Source: Candidatus Methylomirabilis sp. (lineage in GTDB: Bacteria; Muiribacteriota; Ozemobacteria; Ozemobacterales; Ozemobacteraceae). Taken from it: DNA of 64,000 bases. How positions within the stretch are numbered: position 1 is the stretch's first letter; each line of letters starts with the position of its first letter. A model generated the notes under the pieces. That model had not been told where the DNA came from. It worked only from the letters and a program-made list of their open reading frames with translations, and ran no database searches. The stretch lies in assembly GCA_020722725.1 (NCBI GenBank), contig DYKG01000008.1:1-64000 (forward strand), read 5' to 3'. A program made the position numbers and the translations under genes. This document shows, piece after piece, positions 7,075 to 15,596 of this stretch.

Positions 7075-9186
7075 TTAAAATTTAATATTTAAATATTTAA
7101 AAATGAACGCGTATTCGAACGCAATTTCCTTGATGTAATCATAGCGCCCTGAAGCGCCCGCATGTCCGGCATCCATGTTGGTGCGCAGCAGCAGAGGGTT
7201 GCTGTCAGTTTTGGTTGCCCGCAGGCGGGCAACGAATTTGGCCGGTTCCCAGTAAGATACACGCGGGTCGTTGAGCCCGCCGGTAACCAGCATAATCGGG
7301 TAATCCTGGGCTTTGATGTTGTCGTATGGTGAGTATGAAAGCATGTATCTGAAAAATTCCGGGTCACCGGGGTTTCCCCATTCTTCGTATTCTTCGCGCA
7401 CCAGCGGCAGGCTCGGGTCGGTCATGGTATTGATGACATCGACAAACGGCACGTCGGCGATGACGACCTTGAAAAGGTCGGGGCGCAGGTTAACCACTGC
7501 TCCCATAAGAAGGCCGCCGGCACTGCCGCCGTTGATCACCAGATGCTGGCTATTGGTGTAGTTTTCTTTGATCAGATGTTCAGCGCAGGCGATGAAGTCG
7601 GTGAAGGTGTTTTTCTTTTTCAGCAGCTTGCCGTTGTCATACCATGGTCGGCCCATTTCCTGACCGCCTCTGATATGAGCGATGGCGTAGGTGAATCCGC
7701 GGTCAAGCAGAGTCAGTCTGATTGAAGAGAAATAAGGGTCATATGATGAGCCATAAGAGCCGTAACCCGTCATATAAAGCGGTGCAACACCTTTAGCCTG
7801 GTCTTTGCGATGAACCAGAGAAATCGGAACCCGGGTACCATCCTGGGCGGTTGCATAAATTCTTTCAGAGATATAATCAGCACTTTTAAACGAGCCAAGA
7901 ACTTCATACTGCTTCTTGAGTTCAGCGGTGCCGGTTTCAAGATTATAATCAAAAACCGATTCTGGTGTAGTCAGTGAAGTGTAGCGGTAGCGTATGATGC
8001 TGGTTTCGTATTCAGGGTTGGCATCGATATCGACGCTGTAAACCGCTTCAGAAAATTCTATGGGCTTGAATTCGCCGCTGGCAATGTCGAAGAATCTCAG
8101 TTTCTGCAGTCCCTGATCGCGTTCAGAAATCACTATATGTTTTGCGAAGGCGTCGATATCGTCGATCAATACATCGGGTCGATGGTCGATAAAAGTCTGC
8201 CATTTTTCTTTGGCGAAGTCATTGTCGGCGGTTTTCATAATTTTAAAATTGACCGCATTTTCGTTGGTAAGAACGTAGAAAGTGCTGCCCTGATGCTCTA
8301 ATCCATATTCTATACCTTTTTCGCGAGCTCTGAACATCTGGAACTCTGCATCGGGAGTTTTTGCATCGATAAAGCGAACTTCTGATGAAGTTGAGCTGCT
8401 GGTCGAAATGAAAATAAACTTGCGGTCGCGGGTTTTGCTTACGCTGCACCAGAATTGGCCGTCTTTTTCCTGATAGACCAGGGTGTCTGAGGCCACATCG
8501 CTGCCGAGGCGATGTTTCATGATGCGGTCAGAGCGTCCGGTGTTATCTACCAGAGTGTAGAAAACGGTGCGGTTGTCTTCAGCCCAGGTAAGCCCGTAAG
8601 AAGTCGAGGCCACGGTTTCTGAGAATTCCATGGCGGTGGTAAGGTTGAGAAAGTGCAGTTCAAACTTTTCGGCACCTGAATAATCTACTGAATAAGCCAG
8701 AATGTTGTGATCCGGGCTGATTTTTAGAACGCCAAGTGCGAAATAGGGCTTATTCTGGGCATATTTGTTTTCGTCAAAAATCACTTCTTCAAGAGCGTTG
8801 GGCTCAGTGAGTTTGCGACAGTGAATGCGATACTGCTTGCCCTCTTCGGTACGGCTGTAATAGTAGTAGGGCCCCAATTTTTCAGGAACGGAGAGATCGG
8901 TTTCGCGAATTCGGCTTTTCATTTCTTCGAAAAGCTTCTTCTGCAGTTCTTCGGTGTCTTTCATGACCGCTTCGGTGTAACGGTTTTCTTCGTTCAGGTA
9001 GCGAATAACGTCTTTGTTTTCTTTTTCCCTGAGCCAGAAATAGGGGTCAAGCAGCTTTTGTCCATGAAACTCGGTGGTTTTTCCCTGAGTTTTGGCTTTG
9101 GGCGGTGAAATCGTTACGGTGTTGGCTGATGCGGTGGCAAAAATGGCGGCTGAAAGAATGAATAAAAGCAGAAAAGATGTTTTCAT
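7075..9186 (-). CDS. ptrB: Oligopeptidase B-like S9A serine peptidase, exported
   Basis: A 703-residue prolyl-oligopeptidase-fold enzyme. It has an N-terminal signal peptide (MKTSFLLLFILSAAIFATASA), a beta-propeller region (DPYFWLREKENKDVIRYLN through the middle), then the alpha/beta hydrolase. The catalytic serine is in INGGSAGGLLMGAV, the aspartate in GGLNDPRVSYWEP and the histidine in MDAGHAGASGRYD. YRYTSLTTPESVFDYN and AHIRGGQEMGR are hallmarks of oligopeptidase B, which cleaves after Arg/Lys. The signal peptide differs from cytosolic E. coli PtrB and implies periplasmic or external action. Start 9186 is chosen over 9213 because GAGGG precedes it and the signal peptide begins there. Confidence 0.92.
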   Translation of the reverse strand: MKTSFLLLFILSAAIFATASANTVTISPPKAKTQGKTTEFHGQKLLDPYFWLREKENKDVIRYLNEENRYTEAVMKDTEELQKKLFEEMKSRIRETDLSVPEKLGPYYYYSRTEEGKQYRIHCRKLTEPNALEEVIFDENKYAQNKPYFALGVLKISPDHNILAYSVDYSGAEKFELHFLNLTTAMEFSETVASTSYGLTWAEDNRTVFYTLVDNTGRSDRIMKHRLGSDVASDTLVYQEKDGQFWCSVSKTRDRKFIFISTSSSTSSEVRFIDAKTPDAEFQMFRAREKGIEYGLEHQGSTFYVLTNENAVNFKIMKTADNDFAKEKWQTFIDHRPDVLIDDIDAFAKHIVISERDQGLQKLRFFDIASGEFKPIEFSEAVYSVDIDANPEYETSIIRYRYTSLTTPESVFDYNLETGTAELKKQYEVLGSFKSADYISERIYATAQDGTRVPISLVHRKDQAKGVAPLYMTGYGSYGSSYDPYFSSIRLTLLDRGFTYAIAHIRGGQEMGRPWYDNGKLLKKKNTFTDFIACAEHLIKENYTNSQHLVINGGSAGGLLMGAVVNLRPDLFKVVIADVPFVDVINTMTDPSLPLVREEYEEWGNPGDPEFFRYMLSYSPYDNIKAQDYPIMLVTGGLNDPRVSYWEPAKFVARLRATKTDSNPLLLRTNMDAGHAGASGRYDYIKEIAFEYAFIFKYLNIKF

Positions 9187-9302
9187 TTTTCCCTCGACAG
9201 AGTAAATTTTCAAAGTCAGTTTATTCTATAATAAAACTGACGGTTATGTTACATTGTTTTTGTATTATGGCTAATCTGGATGGTGAAAGGACCTGTAACG
9301 AC

Positions 9303-10124
9303 ATGATCTTTCGAACTGCTGCAAAATTTTTTCTGCTTTTGGCATTTTTTCTGCCGGTTGCCGGTATGGCTCTGCAGGTAAATAACCCGGAACAGATAGA
9401 GGTTCACGGGCTGGTAAGTTTTGGTGAAGACGGGGCTGCCTGGCTTTTCTGGCAGGGCCACGAGATGCTGGTAACTTCAGGGTATATGATTGGCACTGAT
9501 CTGCGGGTTGTTGCGGTCAGACATGACAGCGTGGTGCTGTATCGGCCGCAGAAAAAGACCTATCATGCTCTATTGCCAAAATCTGAACTGATATGGAAGG
9601 ATAGAACCCACGTAATCTGGACTCAGCCGCTGCCAATCTGGAAAATTACCCGTATGGTTGCTCTGGCATATCGCAAAGATTATATCTGCCATGCTTCGAC
9701 AACCACGACAAATATGGTGCGCAAGCTGGTTCGCAATATGCCCTCGATGATGGAACTGGTGGTGTCACCGCATCACCGTTTTTACGGAAAAGAAGGCGCA
9801 ATTTACGTTTCGCCGGTGCATGTTGACGGAACAGGTTGGAAAATGCTGATGAACCGTATTCAGAACTATCGCAGCCGCACTCTCGGCGAGTGGTTTCCGG
9901 TTTTGAACAAAAACAGTACAATTATAAGTGATGGTAAGCCAATTGATCAGGTTCTGCAGAAAATTGCCTTTGATACCGGGGTAAACATTCGCTGGGATCG
10001 CCCGGTAATGCTGCCTTTGTATTGTTCTTTGCGTGATCGGCCCTGGCATGAGATTCTTGAAAATATTGTGGTTTTTAATGGTTTTGAATTGATTCCGACC
10101 CAGGAGGGGCTGGTGATCAGGTAA
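9303..10124 (+). CDS. Secreted protein with C-terminal STN-like domain
   Basis: A 273-residue exported protein. The signal peptide MIFRTAAKFFLLLAFFLPVA defines the ATG at 9303; GAAAGGA lies 11 nt upstream. The middle is unrecognised. The last about 65 residues (PIDQVLQKIAFDTGVNIRWD...LRDRPWHEILENIVVFNGFELI...EGLVIR) look like an STN domain, the short domain at the N-terminus of secretins and TonB receptors. The stop overlaps the next start (TAATG), so the two are an operon. A role in a secretion or pilus assembly is possible but unsupported by neighbours. Confidence 0.7.
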   Translation: MIFRTAAKFFLLLAFFLPVAGMALQVNNPEQIEVHGLVSFGEDGAAWLFWQGHEMLVTSGYMIGTDLRVVAVRHDSVVLYRPQKKTYHALLPKSELIWKDRTHVIWTQPLPIWKITRMVALAYRKDYICHASTTTTNMVRKLVRNMPSMMELVVSPHHRFYGKEGAIYVSPVHVDGTGWKMLMNRIQNYRSRTLGEWFPVLNKNSTIISDGKPIDQVLQKIAFDTGVNIRWDRPVMLPLYCSLRDRPWHEILENIVVFNGFELIPTQEGLVIR

Positions 10125-11074
10125 TGAAAAAGGCCGCGCTGCTTCTGACAATTCTGCTGTTTTCGACGACGCTGATGGCAAAAACCATTGAACTTGAGGT
10201 TTTTCGTGACTGGCGCGGAAACAATTGCGAATTCAAGTCGAGCCGGCCATTTTTCACTATTACCGATGTTTACGACCTGGAACAGTTCTGGGAAAAAGCC
10301 AATGCAGATGAATCGATGCCCTGGCTCGATTTTGAGAAATATATGCTTTTGGTCTGGAACCCTGGTCCTTCACTGTTCGACCACGATCCGGTCAAAATCA
10401 ATAAATTCCTTTATAAAGACGGCAGGTTCATTGCAATCATGGATCTTGAGAAAAAACAGAGCGGCGGTTTCTGGCGCCGTCCTTTTGTTGCAACTCTGCT
10501 ACCGCGCATAAAGAAGGGCGACATTTTCATAATGCGCAAAATTGAAGTGGGTTTTAGAAAATTCAAATACGAGAACGTATTTACCTTGTGGGATATGTCG
10601 GCCGACCGAAGCATGCCCTTCGATATGGTTAAACTCGATGAACCTGTCGGGGAGGCGCAGTTCATCGACCCAACCAGATATCCGAAAGATGAGCAGCCAG
10701 GGCAAATGCAGATTGCCTCGCGTCCACCGGCTCAGCCGATTACAACTACAGCTGCCCCTCAGGCTGATGAAAACCCGTTTGCTGAAGCGGTTGAAAAGCC
10801 GGCAGCGCCGGCGCAGAAACCTGTCGCTGCCCTGTCAGAGCCTCAGCAACCAGTTTCAGCAAGTGCTGTCCCGGTGAAAAAGCCGGTTTCTACCACTGCT
10901 TTGGTTGCCGAAGCCGAGGCGAAAGATAAAGACGGCGACTTCTTTCCTGATTTCGGCACTCCAGAATCGGATAACAAGAAGCCCGAGGTTCAGTCGAAGC
11001 CTGCAAAGACCAGCACGGCGCCGGCAGTAGATGAAGACCCCCTGTTCGGGGAAGAATTCGATATCAACTTTTAG
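10124..11074 (+). CDS. Secreted hypothetical protein with Pro/Ala-rich tail
   Basis: A 316-residue protein with signal peptide MKKAALLLTILLFSTTLMA, a compact N-terminal half (about residues 20-190, aromatic rich, no family I recognise) and a low-complexity Pro/Ala/Lys/Glu tail from about residue 195. It ends with acidic DPLFGEEFDINF. The EF-hand gene at 19261 ends in a comparable acidic form, ending DLGEDFLDF. It is coupled by a 1-nt overlap to the STN-domain gene. Function unknown. Confidence 0.7.
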   Translation: MKKAALLLTILLFSTTLMAKTIELEVFRDWRGNNCEFKSSRPFFTITDVYDLEQFWEKANADESMPWLDFEKYMLLVWNPGPSLFDHDPVKINKFLYKDGRFIAIMDLEKKQSGGFWRRPFVATLLPRIKKGDIFIMRKIEVGFRKFKYENVFTLWDMSADRSMPFDMVKLDEPVGEAQFIDPTRYPKDEQPGQMQIASRPPAQPITTTAAPQADENPFAEAVEKPAAPAQKPVAALSEPQQPVSASAVPVKKPVSTTALVAEAEAKDKDGDFFPDFGTPESDNKKPEVQSKPAKTSTAPAVDEDPLFGEEFDINF

Positions 11075-11083
11075 GAAAAATTT

Positions 11084-11608
11084 ATGATTCATGCCTATAC
11101 AGGTGATGGCAAGGGGAAAACAACGGCGGCGATCGGCCTGCTGATCAGGGCTTTTGGTGCCGGCCGCCGGGTTGGGATTATTTTCTTCGACAAGGGCAGC
11201 GAGACCTATCGACACAATGAGCTGGTGGTTCTCGACCGGCTTGGCATCGACTATCACATTACCGGGCTAGAAAGAATGAAGCCCGATGGCACTTTCAGGT
11301 TTGGCAACACAGATGAGGACCTTGTTGAAGGGCAAAGAGGGGTGGCTCTGGCGAAAAAATATCTTCAGGAACGAAATTTCGACCTGCTGGTGCTTGATGA
11401 AGCTCTGACCAGCTGTTCGGTAAAACTTCTGAAAAAAGAAGAACTTGTCGAGTTGATCGAAATGACGCCTGAAAGCACGGAACTGGTTCTAACCGGGCGC
11501 TGTAATGACAAAGAACTTCTTGAGCGTGCTGATCTGGTTACCAGCATGAACAAACATAAACACTACTTTGACCGTGGGGTTAAAGCCCGCCCTGGCATTG
11601 AATATTAA
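11084..11608 (+). CDS. cobO: Corrinoid adenosyltransferase (CobA/CobO/BtuR)
   Basis: A 174-residue P-loop enzyme that adenosylates cob(I)alamin with ATP. The family P-loop YTGDGKGKTTAAIGL is at residues 5-19, with LLVLDEALTS (Walker B region), LVLTGR and LADLVTSMNKHKHYFDRG-type C-terminus ending ARPGIEY, the usual BtuR end. AGGA precedes the ATG. It follows the two secreted proteins by 9 nt. No other cobalamin gene is present, so it probably serves salvage. Confidence 0.93.
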   Translation: MIHAYTGDGKGKTTAAIGLLIRAFGAGRRVGIIFFDKGSETYRHNELVVLDRLGIDYHITGLERMKPDGTFRFGNTDEDLVEGQRGVALAKKYLQERNFDLLVLDEALTSCSVKLLKKEELVELIEMTPESTELVLTGRCNDKELLERADLVTSMNKHKHYFDRGVKARPGIEY

Positions 11609-11620
11609 TTAAACGTTTGT

Positions 11621-12331
11621 TTAAGCTTTTTCTGAAATAACGTTAACAAGGTTTTGTCTGAGCTTGATAATGCTGCCCGCCGTGTGATAACCATTGACCA
11701 CCGCGCAAGGGTAAACACGGCAGCTGCTGCCGAGAATGGTTCCGGGGTTGGTAACCGAATTGCAGCCAAGCAGACAGTTGTCGCCAAGAATTGCCCCAAA
11801 TTTGCGAACCCCGGTGTCGATAACCAGTTCGTCGATTTTGGTCTTTACGTTGCTGCCGTCGTTTTTCAGGTTCGAAAGTTTGGTTCCGGCTCCAAGGTTC
11901 ACTCCGGTTCCGAGAATTGAATCGCCCACATAGTTGAAATGCGGCGCTTTGGCTCCAGGCAGCATAACTGACCTGACAATTTCAGTGCAGTGGCCTACCA
12001 CGGCGTCATTACCAATAATGACATTGCCTCTGACGTAGGCACAATGTCTGATTTCAACATTCTCGCCGATAATGGTGGGGCCGCTGATAAGTGCACCGGC
12101 CTGCACTACAGAACCTTTTCCGATATAAATGTCGGTTCCCTCTAAAATTGCGCCGGGCTCAACCTTTCCAAGAATTTCGGGTCTGACTCTTGGTGCGACA
12201 AAGCCTTTCTGAATTCGTTTCAAAATATCCCAGATGTTTTCAAGAGTAACAAAGCCTTCAAGTTCTTTGGCAAACAGTTCGGGGCACGGAAATTCGGCGA
12301 TGCGGCTGAAGAATTTTTCGAGATCTAACAT
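11621..12331 (-). CDS. Left-handed beta-helix (hexapeptide) transferase
   Basis: A 236-residue protein. After about 55 residues come hexapeptide repeats typical of LbH acyltransferases (IGKGSVVQAGALISGPTIIG; VRGNVIIGNDAVVG; LGAGTKLSNLK; VYPCAVVNGYH). It resembles the C-terminal half of GlmU-type or other sugar-1-phosphate nucleotidyltransferases but lacks the nucleotidyltransferase domain. It could be an acetyltransferase or a regulatory half; substrate unknown. AGGAG lies upstream of the ATG. It is convergent with cobO across a 12-nt gap. Confidence 0.8.
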   Translation of the reverse strand: MLDLEKFFSRIAEFPCPELFAKELEGFVTLENIWDILKRIQKGFVAPRVRPEILGKVEPGAILEGTDIYIGKGSVVQAGALISGPTIIGENVEIRHCAYVRGNVIIGNDAVVGHCTEIVRSVMLPGAKAPHFNYVGDSILGTGVNLGAGTKLSNLKNDGSNVKTKIDELVIDTGVRKFGAILGDNCLLGCNSVTNPGTILGSSCRVYPCAVVNGYHTAGSIIKLRQNLVNVISEKA

Positions 12332-12385
12332 GTTCGGCTCCTGTATTTTTCTGGCATTAAACCTTATTTTTCGCTTCTGGCCATG

Positions 12386-13246
12386 TTACTTGCCCCTGAA
12401 AGCGCTGCAGGCCGTTTTGAGAAGGCAGCCAGTGCAGAGTTCAGGGTTTTTTCCATGGGTGCACTGCCCGCCGATACCCAGGTGGCAAAGCGAAAAATCA
12501 TATTTTATCGGATCATCGGGATCAAACTGGCGCAGGCCGGCAGAAATTTCTTCGGCGGTTTTCCAGTCGTCGGCTTTTCGACTGGTCAAGCCCAGGTTTC
12601 TGGCGATTCGACTGATGTGACGATCAAGAGGAATCAGCAAATGTGCAGGGCTGATCTCAGGCCAGAGGTGCATATCAACGCCATCATCCGGGCGCACCAT
12701 CCATCGAAGAAACATGTGCCAGCGTTTTGCGCACCCGCCAGAATCAGGGTCAGGCAGAAGATGACGCAGGCCGCGGCTGATTTTACCTGCGATGGCGGTG
12801 CATTCGCGGTTCAATTCAAGGTTGAGTTCTATGAGCCCTTCTTTGATCGAACCTTTGCGATAACCTCCAAGGAAAATTTTCTTAAGGCTGCCATGCCTGT
12901 TTATAATGTTGCCTGAAGCCAATGCGAGGGTTTTGATTTCTTCTGCAGTGCTGAGACGATAAGCAGGCCAGTTAATCGAGGTTCGGCTCTGGATAAGGTC
13001 TAGATACTTCCATTTGCAGGCAGCCATAATTTCATCGATTTTTTTGATGAACTGTTTTGCTGAACCGTAGGCCAGCATGGCGGCCAGCAGTGCCGAAGCT
13101 TCTATTTCAGCGGAAGAACGACCCTGTTCAAAGAGTTTTCGCGGAAATTGAACAGGGTCGTTTGCTACACGCTTAACCGGAGGGAAATCAGTTAAAACTT
13201 TTTCCAGGAGGGGTTTTAACTGTATTTTTCCGGATTTTGCCGACAT
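12386..13246 (-). CDS. TIGR02757/DUF2400 family protein with four-Cys C-terminus
   Basis: A 286-residue protein of the TIGR02757 family, whose function is unknown. Diagnostic phrases are DPVQFPRKL, EASALLAAMLAYGSAKQ, MFLRWMVRPDDGVDMHLW, HISRIARNLGLTSRK and YDFSLCHLGIGGQC. The C-terminal cysteines are spaced C-x8-C-x2-C-x5-C, similar in style to the iron-sulfur loop of endonuclease III-type glycosylases. The family also has weak helix-hairpin-helix character, so a DNA-related role is possible. It starts 3 nt after the nucleoside kinase stop and is probably cotranscribed with it. Confidence 0.85.
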   Translation of the reverse strand: MSAKSGKIQLKPLLEKVLTDFPPVKRVANDPVQFPRKLFEQGRSSAEIEASALLAAMLAYGSAKQFIKKIDEIMAACKWKYLDLIQSRTSINWPAYRLSTAEEIKTLALASGNIINRHGSLKKIFLGGYRKGSIKEGLIELNLELNRECTAIAGKISRGLRHLLPDPDSGGCAKRWHMFLRWMVRPDDGVDMHLWPEISPAHLLIPLDRHISRIARNLGLTSRKADDWKTAEEISAGLRQFDPDDPIKYDFSLCHLGIGGQCTHGKNPELCTGCLLKTACSAFRGK

Positions 13247-13249
13247 GGA

Positions 13250-14947
13250 TCAATACTGGAATGAGCTGCCGCCAATGAATTCGCGCAAAATCGAGGTTGG
13301 GGGCACTTCTTTGGGATCGAGCGGAGAGAAGAATGACAGAGTTTTGAGAATCTTTCTGGCCATCGAATAAGCCGGGCTTTCCGGTTGAATGTCGAGAAAC
13401 AGAGGCTCTGCGAGTGGTCTGAGGATTGCCCATTCGTAGGGCACCGCAGAGTTGAAAACCATGTCGGCACATTCCTGGAACGGGAAAATGTTTCTTTCTT
13501 CACCCCGGCGCACCGAACCCCAGCGGTTGATTGTGTCTTCAGCCGAATATCCGCGATACTTGCTGTCGCGAACGGTGCGGCGTATCAGGCGGGTGTCAGT
13601 AGTCGCAATACGGTTATAATCGTCGATTACCAGCTGGGTAAGGGCGCTGATGTAGATCTTGAATTTGCAGCTCGACGGAATGGAGCTGGTCAATTCATCG
13701 TTCAGACCGTGAATGCCTTCGATAATGATGATCTGGTCTTCGTTGATGCGCAGCGGGTCAGTTTCGGTTTTGCGATGACCGGTGTGAAAATCAAATTCGG
13801 GAATCTGCACGGTATGACCATCGAGCAGTGCTTTCAAATGTTCATTGAAAAGTTCAAGATCAAGGGCGTAGATCGATTCAAAATCGTAATCGCCGTTTTC
13901 GTCGCGGGGGGTGTGGGCGCGGTCGAGGAAATAGTTGTCGAGCGAAAGGGTTACCGGGCGCAGGCCATTTACTTTCAAATGGGTACACAGTCTTTTGCTG
14001 AAAGTAGTTTTGCCGGAGCTTGACGGGCCGGCAATCAAAACGATGCGGCACAAATTGCGACGGGATATTTCGTCGGCGATTTCCTGAATTTTCTTGGAAT
14101 GAAGGGCTTCAGCAGTTTTAATGAAGTCTGAAACGGTTTTGTCTTTGATTATCTCATTAAGGCGTCCCACATTGTTTACTTCAAGAATTTTACCCCAGTT
14201 TTTGCTTTCGCGATAAGCCTGGAAAATTTTGGGCTGACGTCGAATTTCAGACGGAACTGAGGGGTTGTCAGTGTCGGGGAACAGAAGAACGAAACCCTGT
14301 GCATACTGCTTGAGATCGAAAACCTTGAGATAGCCGGTAGAAGGCACCATTGGGCCGAAATCCAGATCGATGTATTTCCAGCATGATACGATGCCTACTT
14401 TGTCGGTGTTCAAATTTTTGAGCAGGCGGGCTTTTTCCGGGTAGCCTTCGCGATTGAGCAGTGCAATGGCTTCAGGTCTGGTCATGGTTTTCTTGCCGAA
14501 GCCTTCGTTCTTTTCAATGATTTCATGCATTTTGGTCTTGATATAGCCGAGAATTTTTTCTGAAACCGGAACATCAGTGAAAAGATCGTAGTAAAAGCCG
14601 TTGCCGATTGAATGGTCGATCGAAAGTCGTGCGTTGCGGTAAAGTTCCATGATTGCACGGGCAAGCACAAAGGTCAGGCTGCGGCGGTAGCATTCTTTGC
14701 CATGGGGAGAGTGATAATTGAGAAATTCAACCTTGCAGTCCATTTCCGGAACAAAATCAAGACTGAGAATGTCGTTCTGAACCCGGGCACAGATAAACGG
14801 CAAATCACCCTCTATTGGGACTTTATCTACCAGATCGCTGATTGGTCGGCCATGCGGCAGTTTGTGTGAACTGCCGTCATTGATCACAATGTTAAGCATT
14901 TCCTTTTCGTCATTTGTTTCTTCGATTCTTCTTTCCTGTTCGTTCAT
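13250..14947 (-). CDS. TGS-domain nucleoside (uridine) kinase
   Basis: A 565-residue three-domain protein. There is a TGS domain at about 15-75 (NIVINDGSSHKLPHG). A ThrRS-like second additional domain follows at about 90-230 (NYHSPHGKECYRRS, LARAIMELY, IGNGFYYDLF). Last is a PRK/uridine kinase P-loop domain from about 330 (IVLIAGPSSSGKTTFSKRL, LDNYFLDRAHTPRD, IIIEGIHGLND). This fusion is a recognised bacterial nucleoside kinase type. ATG 14947 with GAGG 5 nt upstream is the best start. The open frame continues upstream through a terminator hairpin to another ATG at 15007 that has its own GAGGGG, so an N-terminally extended form or leader peptide is possible. Confidence 0.88.
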   Translation of the reverse strand: MNEQERRIEETNDEKEMLNIVINDGSSHKLPHGRPISDLVDKVPIEGDLPFICARVQNDILSLDFVPEMDCKVEFLNYHSPHGKECYRRSLTFVLARAIMELYRNARLSIDHSIGNGFYYDLFTDVPVSEKILGYIKTKMHEIIEKNEGFGKKTMTRPEAIALLNREGYPEKARLLKNLNTDKVGIVSCWKYIDLDFGPMVPSTGYLKVFDLKQYAQGFVLLFPDTDNPSVPSEIRRQPKIFQAYRESKNWGKILEVNNVGRLNEIIKDKTVSDFIKTAEALHSKKIQEIADEISRRNLCRIVLIAGPSSSGKTTFSKRLCTHLKVNGLRPVTLSLDNYFLDRAHTPRDENGDYDFESIYALDLELFNEHLKALLDGHTVQIPEFDFHTGHRKTETDPLRINEDQIIIIEGIHGLNDELTSSIPSSCKFKIYISALTQLVIDDYNRIATTDTRLIRRTVRDSKYRGYSAEDTINRWGSVRRGEERNIFPFQECADMVFNSAVPYEWAILRPLAEPLFLDIQPESPAYSMARKILKTLSFFSPLDPKEVPPTSILREFIGGSSFQY

Positions 14948-14966
14948 TTTAACCTCGTTATGTTTC

Positions 14967-14997
14967 AAAAAAAATAAACCCCGCATCATATGCGGGG
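14967..14997 (-). terminator. Terminator-like hairpin in the kinase leader
   Basis: On the minus strand an 8-bp stem (14979-14986 paired with 14990-14997, 3-nt loop) is followed at once by TTTATTTTTTTT. It ends 20 nt before the kinase ATG, after the upstream ATG 15007. The position is that of an attenuator rather than a gene-end terminator. Confidence 0.65.
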
Positions 14998-15007
14998 GGA
15001 TGGTCAT

Positions 15008-15262
15008 ATTTGCCCCTCGCTTAAATGGGTGAAAAGGGAATGAATTCCGTACAAGGCAGCGAATTAGCAATTTTTTGGTTCATTCCTCTTTGGATTCCTT
15101 AAAAAAAGTGAAGACGGTCAATTTATCACTACTTATTTTTCATGTCAATACATCGAACGCAGCTTTCAGTAATTCTCATTCAAGCATTATTTTCAGTCCA
15201 AACGCTCCAATCATTAATAAAAGCGGCTATGTCTGATCAACAACACCTCACTAAGCCTCAAA
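15008..15262. other. Intergenic leader region, no gene
   Basis: No supported coding frame. On the minus strand this is the upstream region of the nucleoside kinase. TTGACC (15121 to 15116) is a possible -35, but no good -10 follows. A CGCT/AGCG hairpin occurs at 15203-15225. AATTCTC (15171-15177) is complementary to GAGAATT at 15411-15417 in the adjoining structured element. Confidence 0.4.
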
Positions 15263-15475
15263 GACCACCAGGAAAAGGGTTGCCTTTCTCAAAATTCTTT
15301 GTGGATTTGCACTCTGGCGAGAAATTTTTAAAATGCTATAAGCCCGGAGTCGCATTGAGAGATGCAAATCCAATAAACCATGTGTTAAAACCCGCTTTAT
15401 TACACATGCCGAGAATTGGTGGTGGTCGAAGAAAACGAGAAACAAAAAAGCTGCCGCAGGCGCCGGCAGCTTTTT
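15263..15475 (+). ncRNA. Candidate structured RNA with terminator
   Basis: Four nested or adjacent helices can be drawn by eye. P1 is GACCACCA (15263-15270) with TGGTGGTC (15420-15427), enclosing everything else. P2 is AAAGG/CCTTT (15274-15287, loop GTTG). P3 is TGGATTTGCA (15302-15311) with TGCAAATCCA (15363-15372), continued by CTCT/AGAG and GCGA/TCGC. P4 is CATGTGT (15379-15385) with ACACATG (15402-15408). An intrinsic terminator follows P1 by 22 nt. I do not recognise a known family. The strand is uncertain because the terminator is symmetrical; plus is preferred from the order of elements. Confidence 0.5.
15445..15475. terminator. Bidirectional terminator
   Basis: GCTGCCG (15450-15456) pairs with CGGCAGC (15464-15470), flanked by A-run and TTTTT. 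It can end the structured element on the plus strand and the 168-residue gene on the minus strand. Confidence 0.85.
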
Positions 15476-15596
15476 CATGGCCTGGTCTGAGCTAGAGATT
15501 CAGCGATAAATAACTTTTTTTGCTTTTTGTGCTGTAAGTACGGAGTTGTTAATTGCTGAAGCCAGAATCATGAATCTAAGCCAGATGTTTGCCAGT

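Noticed and set aside
15110-15121. TTGACC as -35 of the kinase promoter on the minus strand
   Set aside because: No acceptable -10 occurs at 16-18 nt, so I did not call a promoter.
15142-15495. Open frame of 117 codons on the plus strand
   Set aside because: It runs through the structured element and straight through the terminator, has no ribosome binding site and low-complexity content with no family resemblance.
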